Part shown: positions 1 to 4,693 of the stretch, one piece after another
Layout: each line of letters begins with the position of its first letter
Numbering within the stretch: position 1 is the stretch's first letter
NCBI GenBank assembly: GCA_031292035.1
Contig: JARLHX010000042.1
Coordinates: 1-7,155 of the forward strand
DNA: 7,155 bases
Source: Negativicutes bacterium
Lineage (GTDB): Bacteria; Bacillota_C; Negativicutes; Sporomusales_B; JARLHX01
Direction of reading: 5' to 3'
Notes under the pieces: generated by a model
What the model was told of the DNA's origin: nothing
The model's database searches: none
What the model saw: the letters and a program-made list of their open reading frames with translations, nothing else
Program-made: the position numbers and the translations under genes

Positions 1-2
1 CC

Positions 3-110
3 GGACTGCTGGCGGCGCTGGTCGCCTACCGCTTCCGCAACACAGCGCTGACGATGGTGCTGGGGCTGACGACGGTGATACTCCTGCGCTGGATAGGTTC
101 CGGCTATTGA
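3..110 (+). CDS. C-terminal fragment of a probable AzlD-family branched-chain amino acid exporter subunit
   Basis: Partial gene cut by the left window edge. The last 35 codons are readable and end in TGA at 108-110. The fragment is hydrophobic: a segment starting GLLAALVAYRFRN, then a second membrane-like stretch starting TALTMVLGLTT and ending LLRWIGSGY. Two short hydrophobic stretches separated by a basic 'YRFRN' turn, ending in 'LLRW', fit the C-terminus of the small (~100 aa) AzlD inner-membrane protein, which works with AzlC in export of branched-chain amino acids. This is family resemblance recalled from experience, and only a third of the protein is visible, so another small membrane protein remains possible. 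No T-tract terminator follows directly; the next sequence is a self-complementary element that starts inside the stop codon. Confidence 0.5.
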   Translation, partial: GLLAALVAYRFRNTALTMVLGLTTVILLRWIGSGY

Positions 111-323
111 AAAAGGCCAATCTGCGTCGTACCCGCAAGGGGCAGGCCACAGCTCTAGGCGCTTCGCCTTACAGGCATAAGCGATCACATCGCCGCTGAA
201 GCGTCGTGTGCCTGCTTAAAGCGCAAAGAGCCACGCACTTGTCACTCAGGAGGGCTCTTGCCGTACTATTTCGTACTGTCTGCGAGCCCTCCCGAAGCGC
301 CTGCCTAGTATCTCGGCCTTTTT
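110..323. repeat. Self-complementary intergenic element (MITE-like or structured RNA)
   Basis: The ends are perfect inverted repeats, AAAAAGGCC (110-118) and GGCCTTTTT (315-323). Nested inside are AGGCGCTTCG (157-166) with CGAAGCGCCT (293-302), and a strong hairpin GGAGGGCTC (249-257) with GAGCCCTCC (284-292). A smaller hairpin GCGAT-cac-ATCGC also sits inside. No convincing reading frame fills it; the 97-codon leftward frame across it has no ribosome site and odd composition. The layout suits either a short non-autonomous mobile repeat or a structured RNA. The terminal T-run after a GGCC stem could also stop transcription in both directions. I have the impression this is a recurrent intergenic repeat in Sporomusaceae but cannot check that here. 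Confidence 0.5.
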
Positions 324-353
324 GAACAGCCTTGATGTGAGAATAGGTCAGGT

Positions 354-393
354 ATAAAAACAAAGAAAAGGCTCCAGTTTTGACTGGGGCCTT
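354..393 (-). terminator. Intrinsic terminator of the small leftward gene
   Basis: On the minus strand an 11-bp stem (AAGGCCCCAGT with ACTGGAGCCTT, one G-U pair, 368-393) with a CAAA loop is followed by a T-rich tail, read from plus bases 354-369 (A-rich on plus). The plus-strand side has no T-tract, so it acts leftward. It lies about 32 bp past the stop of the 54-codon gene. Confidence 0.8.
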
Positions 394-424
394 CTGCCGT
401 ATTACAATAAGATGAAGCCGGTTG

Positions 425-589
425 TTAGTGGTTTGCCAGGATGTAGTTTTTGATCTCGGCAAGAGTCTTTTTCCGCTCGGTGATTTTCACGAGATTGAAC
501 AGGGTCTTCCTGCGGCGAGAACGGCTCATTGTTTCTTCACAGGAGGCAAGATCTTTGTCTATGCGGTTAAGTACATCATATACGGTCAA
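425..589 (-). CDS. Small basic protein, 54 aa, TTG start, unknown function
   Basis: This gene is easy to miss because it is short and starts with TTG (plus CAA at 587-589). The start is supported by a GGGGAG ribosome site six bases upstream on the minus strand. The protein begins MTVYDVLNRIDKDLASCEET and continues MSRSRRRKTLFNLVKITERK, ending KTLAEIKNYILANH. The middle is very basic (SRSRRRK), and the rest is predicted mostly helical. There is no signal peptide or membrane segment. A good leftward intrinsic terminator follows the stop. Start, ribosome site, codon content and terminator together argue for a real gene. It is divergent from citXG (157 bp between starts), so the two may share a regulatory region. 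I do not recognise the family; a nucleic-acid-binding role is a guess from charge only. An internal ATG (codon 21) would give a 34-aa product but has no clear ribosome site. Confidence 0.6.
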   Translation of the reverse strand: MTVYDVLNRIDKDLASCEETMSRSRRRKTLFNLVKITERKKTLAEIKNYILANH

Positions 590-745
590 GGCGTTCTCCC
601 CTCTCTATGGTATCTACAGTCTACCAGACTTGCCGGGGTTTGTCTTGTAGTAATAGTTGGCATCAGGGGCAGGCGGGCGGCGGGCGGTCCGGGGGGACAG
701 GCCTGCCGGGAGAGGGCGGCGCTTTTGCGGGAAACGGAGAAAAAA

Positions 746-2110
746 ATGGTTACACTGGAAGAGGTCCTGGCAGCGAAGGAAGCCCGCAAGGCCAGGCAGG
801 ACAGCCTGCGGAGGCGGCAGGAAACTCCGATAGTCAGCGTGACGGTCAATATGGCCGGGGCGGTCAAGGACACGTCGCTGACAAGGCAGCTGCGGGACTA
901 CGCCGTGGAAGAGATCGGGCAGCGGTTGGCGGTCCTCGCGCTGGAGAGCGTGAACGTTGCCACCGGGCCGGAGGCTGTGGCGGCGGTGGCCGGTGACGCC
1001 CGGACGGTGAAGGCGACCTGCATGAGAATTGAAGAGGAGCAGCCTTTTGGCCGGCTGCTGGATCTTGACGTATTCGACGCCGCCGGCCAGTTGGTCTCGC
1101 GGCAGGAGGAAGGGCGGCTGAGGTCTTGCCTGGTGTGCCGGGAACCGGCGGTGGTGTGCATGCGCGAGCGGCGCCACAGCCAGGCGGAAATCGGCCAGGC
1201 CACCCGGCGGCTGCTGGACCGGTTCAGCGCCCACCGCAGCCGCAGGCTCACGAGCGTGGCAGAGGGAATCGGCGCCCTGGCACTGGAGGCGATGCTGTTT
1301 GAAGTGACCTGCACCCCGGCGCCGGGCCTGGTGGACCGGGTCAACGCCGGTGCCCACCGGGACATGGATTTTTATAGCTTCATGGCCAGTTCGGCGGCGC
1401 TGGCGGCGACGATGGCCCGCTGCGCTCAGGCCGGGCTGGATCACGCGGCGGACCTTGAGGCCTTGTTGCCGGTGCTGCGTTGGATCGGCCGGGACGGTGA
1501 GCAGGCGATGCTGGCAGCCACCGCCGGGGTCAACACCCAGAAGGGAGCGATTTTTTCCCTGGGGGTGGCGGCAGGCGCGGCAGGCTGGCTGAAACAAAGC
1601 GGCCAGACCCTTACCCCGGACAGGGTACTGGAGGCCATGGCCGGCGTCGTGGCCGGCATTGTGGCCCGGGATTTCGACGCGACCGGGGAACCCGGGCGGC
1701 CGCTGACCGCCGGCGAACGGCTGTATCGCCAGTACGGTATCAGCGGGATCCGGGGCGAGATGGAAAAGGGGCTGCCCTGCGTCCGGCAGCGGTCCCTTCC
1801 GGCGCTGCGCCAGGCGCTGGCGGCGGGTCTGCCGGTCAACGACGCCCTGGTGCAGACGCTGCTGGTGCTGATGACCTGTGTCGAGGATACCACAGTGATG
1901 CATCGCCACGACCCGGACAAGATGCGGGTGTGGGTGAGGGGGCGGGCCGAGGTCGCCCTGGCCGCCGGCGGGATGCACAGTGCGCCCGGGCGGGCGATGG
2001 TCACCGCGCTGGACGCGGAGTTCATCGCCCACAACGTCAGCCCCGGCGGAGCCGCGGATCTTCTGGCTGTGACCTGGTTCCTCCATCGCCTGGAAACAGC
2101 CGCCCAATAA
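746..2110 (+). CDS. citXG: CitXG: fused apo-citrate lyase phosphoribosyl-dephospho-CoA transferase / triphosphoribosyl-dephospho-CoA synthase
   Basis: A 454-aa bifunctional cytoplasmic enzyme that matures citrate lyase. The CitG part makes 2'-(5''-triphosphoribosyl)-3'-dephospho-CoA from ATP and dephospho-CoA. The CitX part transfers this group onto the acyl carrier subunit CitD. The N-terminal CitX domain is about residues 1-165, with RLLDLDVFD (103-111), SRQEEGRLRSCLVC (118-131) and the basic RERRHS (140-145). The CitG domain is about 172-454, with TPAPGLVDRVNAGAHRDMD (190-208), GVNTQKGAIFSLG (261-273), YGISGIRGE (330-338), HRHDPDKM (386-393) and SPGGAADLLA (432-441). The frame is open upstream to 422, but the ATG at 746 is chosen because GGAG sits six bases before it and homology begins there. 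Fused CitXG proteins are known (for example in Haemophilus). No citC/D/E/F genes are visible nearby, so the enzyme seems separated from its lyase operon, at least in this window. Confidence 0.92.
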   Translation: MVTLEEVLAAKEARKARQDSLRRRQETPIVSVTVNMAGAVKDTSLTRQLRDYAVEEIGQRLAVLALESVNVATGPEAVAAVAGDARTVKATCMRIEEEQPFGRLLDLDVFDAAGQLVSRQEEGRLRSCLVCREPAVVCMRERRHSQAEIGQATRRLLDRFSAHRSRRLTSVAEGIGALALEAMLFEVTCTPAPGLVDRVNAGAHRDMDFYSFMASSAALAATMARCAQAGLDHAADLEALLPVLRWIGRDGEQAMLAATAGVNTQKGAIFSLGVAAGAAGWLKQSGQTLTPDRVLEAMAGVVAGIVARDFDATGEPGRPLTAGERLYRQYGISGIRGEMEKGLPCVRQRSLPALRQALAAGLPVNDALVQTLLVLMTCVEDTTVMHRHDPDKMRVWVRGRAEVALAAGGMHSAPGRAMVTALDAEFIAHNVSPGGAADLLAVTWFLHRLETAAQ

Positions 2111-2140
2111 GCCTTCCCATAGTTTACCGCATCCATGGTG

Positions 2141-2169
2141 TTGACTTTTTGCCCGCTAACGGCTAAAAT
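2141..2169 (+). promoter_or_regulatory. Sigma-A type promoter of tRNA-Thr
   Basis: TTGACT (2141-2146) and TAAAAT (2164-2169) are separated by exactly 17 bp and lie 15 bp before the mature tRNA 5' end. Each hexamer differs from consensus at one position. Confidence 0.85.
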
Positions 2170-2184
2170 AAGGATGGTTTAATT

Positions 2185-2260
2185 GCCGATATAGCTCAGT
2201 TGGTAGAGCAGCGCATTCGTAATGCGCAGGTCTGGAGTTCGAGTCTCCATATCGGCTCCA
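2185..2260 (+). tRNA. tRNA-Thr (anticodon CGT)
   Basis: A 76-nt cloverleaf with encoded CCA. The acceptor stem GCCGATA/TATCGGC is perfect, the D stem is GCTC/GAGC, the anticodon stem is GCGCA/TGCGC around loop TTCGTAA (anticodon CGT, reading ACG), and the T stem is TGGAG/CTCCA around TTCGAGT. It has its own promoter upstream and a terminator just downstream, so it is a single-gene transcript. It forms the boundary between ordinary chromosome on the left and repeat-rich accessory DNA on the right. No duplicate of its 3' end is visible in the window, so there is no direct evidence that it was used as an integration site. Confidence 0.96.
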
Positions 2261-2270
2261 TAGTAAAGAT

Positions 2271-2306
2271 AAACCCCGAGGGTGAACGCCCCCGGGGTTT
2301 TTTGCG
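2271..2306 (+). terminator. Intrinsic terminator of tRNA-Thr
   Basis: AAACCCCG...CGGGGTTT stem with inner AGGG/CCC pairing and a TGAAC loop, followed by six T residues. The A-run on the 5' side means it could also work leftward for the DUF2321 gene that converges on it. Confidence 0.88.
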
Positions 2307-2316
2307 TTTGTGTGCG

Positions 2317-2394
2317 AGGTAAAATGGGACGGGAGAACAGTCCTCTTGTTTTTGAACAGCAGGTCCCATTGAAAGGCTTCTTTTAGTTTTACCT
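2317..2394. repeat. REP-like nested inverted repeat
   Basis: Outer arms AGGTAAAA (2317-2324) and TTTTACCT (2387-2394), and inner arms AATGGGAC (2323-2330) and GTCCCATT (2363-2370). The minus strand carries the core AGAGGACTGTTCTCCCGTCCC-like string, a motif I know as a common Firmicutes REP hairpin (GGGAC...GACGGTTCTCCTGTCCC). It sits just past the stop of the DUF2321 gene and may help end its transcript. Confidence 0.6.
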
Positions 2395-2397
2395 GCG

Positions 2398-2928
2398 TTA
2401 TTTAGTCATGCTGTGTAGCGCAACGGGTAGATAGTCCTTTCCAACTTCCCACAGAATTGTGGCGATATTCTTCTTGTTTGCCAGGACCGATTTCCAGATA
2501 CCTACGGCCAAGTCAGCTCTGGGAGTTGCTTTTATAAGGTCTCCAAGGTTGGTTAAGAGGAGCTGTTTATCTTCTTCGCTCAAATCCGAGACATTGACAA
2601 TATATTCTCGCAGCATCTGTTCCTTTTTCTTAGTCCAGGGAAATGCAATGCCGCATTGTATACAGAACTTTGGGAAGGCAAAATTATTAGGATCTACATG
2701 AATCTCTGTACCTTTATTACGTACACTTATCCATGTTTGTCGCATGAGTAACCTCGCTCCTTGTATTGGCGAAGAGCAACTTGGGCAGTTTGTTATTGTA
2801 GAGGCCCCACAGTGAAGGCAATAATCTTGATTTCTTTCGGGTTGATATTCCGCGACAAGGTTGACTATATGCCCGTTCTCACAAATCTGGGCAGAGTCAT
2901 ACTTATAGAACACAGAACGCACCTCCAT
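2398..2928 (-). CDS. DUF2321-type multi-zinc-ribbon protein, 176 aa
   Basis: Resembles the DUF2321 family, whose function is unknown. From the chosen start (MEVRSVFYKYDSAQICENGH) the protein shows the family's opening 'QICxNGH' (14-20). It has two CxxC knuckles (C37/C40 and C48/C51, in YCLHCGASTITNCPSC), SPIQG (53-57), and a third knuckle FCIQCGIAFPWT (88-99). This gives two likely zinc sites. The last ~75 residues look helical, as in relatives. The frame stays open back to 3189, but residues before this Met run into repeat DNA (3088 onward) and lack homology. ATG at 2928 has AAAAGG six bases upstream and gives the family's usual length. It is probably cytoplasmic, with no signal or membrane segment. 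It converges on tRNA-Thr, stands alone, and borders a repeat cluster, which suggests accessory DNA. Confidence 0.72.
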   Translation of the reverse strand: MEVRSVFYKYDSAQICENGHIVNLVAEYQPERNQDYCLHCGASTITNCPSCSSPIQGARLLMRQTWISVRNKGTEIHVDPNNFAFPKFCIQCGIAFPWTKKKEQMLREYIVNVSDLSEEDKQLLLTNLGDLIKATPRADLAVGIWKSVLANKKNIATILWEVGKDYLPVALHSMTK

Positions 2929-3087
2929 GCTAAGCCTTTTTGAAAGATTTCTCCAGTTGGAAAGCCAATCCTTTCCGAGAATACAAATTAACCCAAAAAG
3001 AATTAACGGGGCCTTAATATGTGGTTGCATACCATGCATGAATAAGTTTGCCAAGAGTTCGACAATGTCTGAGTGAATGCTTTTTCT

Positions 3088-3300
3088 CCGGCCGCAAAAG
3101 TGCCGGACGGCGGAGTTCCAGATCAAGGCGCTGTAAGGCTTGTGGCTTCGACCCGCGAGCACCGGGCGCCCATGAGCGTCCATGCTCAAGGGCTCCGCGC
3201 GCGATCGTCCTGATCGCGCGTGCGGCGGTCTTGCCAGCTACGCCAACAGCGCCTACGATCTTCTACAACGCCGCCGGACACCTTTGCGGCCTGATCTTCG
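3088..3300. repeat. GC-rich palindromic repeat (two inverted copies of a ~60-bp module around a hairpin core)
   Basis: The left module begins with hairpin CCGGC/GCCGG (3088-3106) and runs to about 3152. A diverged inverted copy lies at about 3230-3297: GGCCGCAAAAGTG at 3090-3102 faces CACCTTTGCGGCC at 3279-3291, and AGGCGCTGT (3126-3134) faces ACAGCGCCT (3246-3254). The centre holds TGAGC/GCTCA (3173-3188) and a perfect CGCGCGATC-gtcct-GATCGCGCG hairpin (3198-3220). The left module recurs alone at 6897-6964, just before the third copy of the structured element. Short frames across it are not credible genes. The arrangement resembles a paired-REP (BIME-like) or MITE-like element. Confidence 0.65.
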
Positions 3301-3353
3301 TCTAAATGAGACTTTTCTAGCTACATGGCTGCGAACAAGGTTATGCGGCGAAG

Positions 3354-3555
3354 TGAAATTTGGGTGTGCCGCGACGTTGTGGAGGCTGGTAGCAGGCCCT
3401 TAGTGAAGACTGCGTAAGGGTAAGGCGGGCTGAGGCACGATGCCGAAGCAGTCACCCCCGGCGCATGGACGCGACGTGGGTGACGTCCGCGCGCACCTTG
3501 CAGGCAAGCTTAGGGCCTGTACAGCCGGAGCTCCGCTCGCGCAGCCTAAATTTCA
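3354..3555 (+). ncRNA. Structured multicopy element, copy A (complete): candidate ncRNA
   Basis: A ~202-nt unit closed by TGAAATTTGGG (from 3354) and CCTAAATTTCA (to 3555), one G-U pair. The stem is extended inward by TG/CA and CGCGA/TCGCG. Inside, CCCTTA (3397-3402) pairs with TAAGGG (3415-3420), while ACTGC (3409-3413) pairs with GCAGT (3448-3452). The order is interleaved, which is an H-type pseudoknot. Other stems are GGCA-cga-TGCC (3434-3444), GTCACCC/GGGTGAC (3451-3484) and CAGGC/GCCTG (3501-3519). An intrinsic terminator begins ~30 nt later. Copy C differs at only 4 of 174 aligned positions and copy B is identical over 111 nt. No open frame is conserved, so this is best read as an RNA gene or RNA-bearing mobile repeat. 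A string like GGCTGAG...GCCGAA recalls HEARO/omega RNA of IscB elements, but that is unverified and no IscB gene is present. Confidence 0.62.
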
Positions 3556-3584
3556 AGAGAATTGGATTGATTATGAAACGAAAT

Positions 3585-3627
3585 AAAACCTCGTTGAAAA
3601 GGCGTCAAGCCTATCAGCGAGGTTTTT
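3585..3627 (+). terminator. Intrinsic terminator behind structured element A
   Basis: AACCTCGtTGA pairs with TCAgCGAGGTT, with an inner AGGC/GCCT hairpin, followed by five T residues. The same hairpin follows copy B (4476-4517) with changed loop bases but an intact stem. That supports a functional RNA end rather than chance. Confidence 0.75.
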
Positions 3628-3687
3628 GGTGCCATTTGGGGAACCTCTGGCTTCCATAAATTGTGTCCAAGTAGCACGGATTACTAT

Positions 3688-3715
3688 GAGGCGGGAGAAC
3701 CGTTCCTCTGTCCTG
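3688..3715. repeat. REP-like motif
   Basis: The minus strand reads GGACAGAGGAACGGTTCTCC followed by CGCC, matching the REP core seen elsewhere in the window. An almost identical string closes the second repeat copy at 4580-4600. Confidence 0.5.
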
Positions 3716-3717
3716 CT

Positions 3718-3822
3718 TTTTTTGAATTACTGTATATTGATGGGACATTTCCTGCAAGGAAGATAGAAAAACAGTGGCGAATTCATAGGAAAAGATTAGA
3801 TAATTGGGCAGAGAAATTTTAA
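3718..3822 (+). pseudogene. 3' remnant of an unknown gene, truncated by repeat
   Basis: An open stretch ending TAA at 3820-3822 reads FFELLYIDGTFPARKIEKQW and then RIHRKRLDNWAEKF. It is AT-rich like the following gene and unlike the GC-rich repeats before it. Its end lies 12 bp upstream of the M41-like start. The frame continues left into REP and repeat DNA that also occurs at 4560-4600, so the original 5' part is missing. The product is basic and helical; I cannot name it. It may once have been the first gene of an operon with the peptidase-like gene. Confidence 0.35.
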
Positions 3823-3834
3823 TATGAGGTAAAT

Positions 3835-4314
3835 ATGTATTTTGTTGAACTAACCAAAAATGAACGGTTTAGGGCAACTCATGAAATTGGTCATGCGATA
3901 ATTGCAGAAGAATTAGGTGTAAAGTGGTCTGTGATTTCTATTGGAATGGGAGAAAGGACAGCTGGATACATTCGATATGATGAAATTGAAGAAACTGAAG
4001 ATAATATTGAAAAATATTTACTATTTAAAACTGCTGGTGAAGCTATTACTCATATGATTTATGATGAATTGTCAGCTATTAGCTCAGCACAATGTGACCG
4101 AAAAAATATACATGATTTTTTAAAGAAAGTTGACACTAAATATAAAGAAAATGCTGTAAATGACTATATTTATAGGGCGGTATTAAATAACATTGAAACC
4201 TTTAAGCGTTTGGATATAAAAACCTTTATTAAACCTATAATATTAGCACTTATAGATCGAAAAGCATTATCGCGTGATGAATTTCTTACTATACTAGCCG
4301 CACAAAATCAATAA
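3835..4314 (+). CDS. Stand-alone M41 (FtsH-type) peptidase-like zinc protein, 159 aa
   Basis: Residues 14-28 read ATHEIGHAIIAEELG, with the zinc-metallopeptidase motif HEXXH as HEIGH (16-20). This matches the 'HEAGHA' helix of FtsH peptidases. A later segment, TAGEAITHMIYDEL (66-79) then SSAQCDRKNI (83-92), matches the FtsH pattern 'GGRAAEEL...GASNDLERAT', making D88 the probable third zinc ligand. There is no AAA ATPase domain, transmembrane segment or signal peptide, so it would be a small soluble peptidase or a binding protein derived from one. GAGG lies five bases before the ATG. Its codons are AT-rich against a GC-rich neighbourhood, and it lies between two direct repeats, which suggests recent acquisition. 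An ImmA/IrrE-type (HEXXH phage regulator) identity is the main alternative, but those usually carry HELGH and lack the D88-type segment. Confidence 0.6.
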   Translation: MYFVELTKNERFRATHEIGHAIIAEELGVKWSVISIGMGERTAGYIRYDEIEETEDNIEKYLLFKTAGEAITHMIYDELSAISSAQCDRKNIHDFLKKVDTKYKENAVNDYIYRAVLNNIETFKRLDIKTFIKPIILALIDRKALSRDEFLTILAAQNQ

Positions 4315-4319
4315 AACCA

Positions 4320-4345
4320 GATACAACGGACGGTTATTTTGTGTC
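4320..4345. repeat. REP-like hairpin
   Basis: GATACAA (4320-4326) and TTGTGTC (4339-4345) flank CGGACGGTTATT. This is the same layout as the hairpin at 6870-6896 and contains the REP core 'GACGGTT'. It lies just past the M41-like stop and directly abuts the truncated structured element B. Confidence 0.55.
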
Positions 4346-4453
4346 ACCCCCGGCGCATGGACGCGACGTGGGTGACGTCCGCGCGCACCTTGCAGGCAAG
4401 CTTAGGGCCTGTACAGCCGGAGCTCCGCTCGCGCAGCCTAAATTTCAAGAGAA
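4343..4453 (+). repeat. Structured element copy B (5'-truncated)
   Basis: Identical to 3451-3561 over 111 nt (constant offset 892). It lacks the first ~97 nt, including one arm of the closing stem and most of the pseudoknot, so it is probably not functional as RNA. It is followed by a diverged (~80%) copy of the tail of A through about 4602, including the terminator hairpin and the REP motif. Together 3451-3712 and 4343-4605 form a ~260-bp direct repeat around the AT-rich island. Confidence 0.88.
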
Positions 4454-4475
4454 ATGGACTAACCCTGAAAGAAAT

Positions 4476-4517
4476 AAAACCTCGTTGAAAAGGCTATAAG
4501 CCACTCAGCGAGGTTAT
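4476..4517 (+). terminator. Degenerate terminator hairpin behind element B
   Basis: Same CCTCGtTGA/TCAgCGAGG stem as behind copy A, with inner AGGC/GCC, but the T-run is broken to TTATT. A further hairpin GGACAC (4532-4537) with GTGTCC (4555-4560), containing TCTGT/ACAGA, follows. Confidence 0.5.
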
Positions 4518-4594
4518 TGGTTGCTATTTTGGGACACTCTGTCTTACAGAAACTGTGTCCAAGTAGCACGGATTACAATGAGGCGGGAGAACCG

Positions 4595-4626
4595 TTCCTC
4601 TTTCTCTGGGCCAGAGACAAAGGAAA
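4595..4626. repeat. Imperfect palindrome
   Basis: TCTCTGG (4603-4609) and CCAGAGA (4611-4617) meet around one base, flanked by TTCC (4595-4598) and GGAA (4622-4625). It marks the end of the repeat cluster and lies just past the leftward terminator. Confidence 0.4.
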
Positions 4627-4629
4627 TAC

Positions 4630-4676
4630 GGTCAAATATAAAGGCGGCCCCGCTCTAGTTTTGGCGAGGTCGCCCT
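4630..4676 (-). terminator. Intrinsic terminator of the leftward surface-protein operon
   Basis: On the minus strand GGCGACCTCGC (plus 4664-4674) pairs with GCGGGGCCGCC (plus 4643-4653), with one mismatch and one G-U. It is followed by TTTATATTTGA. It is ~20 bp past the stop of the 218-aa gene. Confidence 0.65.
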
Positions 4677-4693
4677 TATTAGTCTATACCTCG

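Noticed and set aside
169..462. 97-codon minus-strand frame
   Set aside because: It runs from the terminator of the small gene through the self-complementary element, with no ribosome site.
422..745. N-terminal extension of the citXG frame to ATG 422
   Set aside because: It overlaps the small leftward gene, has no homology to CitX, and the ATG at 746 has a good ribosome site.
614..2107. Long minus-strand open frame (497 codons) opposite citXG
   Set aside because: It is the antisense shadow of a GC-rich gene: rich in Pro, Arg, Gly and His, with no domain and no ribosome site, while the plus frame carries clear CitX and CitG motifs.
2185..3300. tRNA-Thr as integration site of an island
   Set aside because: No second copy of the tRNA 3' end, integrase or excisionase is visible in the window.
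3353..3630. Group II intron fragment
   Set aside because: The closed 200-nt structure suggested a ribozyme, but I see no domain V (GAGC...GTTC) and no maturase gene.
3048..3659. Three short plus-strand frames within the GC-rich repeats (85, 73 and 64 codons)
   Set aside because: They lie in hairpin-rich repeats and are not maintained as conserved frames between copies.
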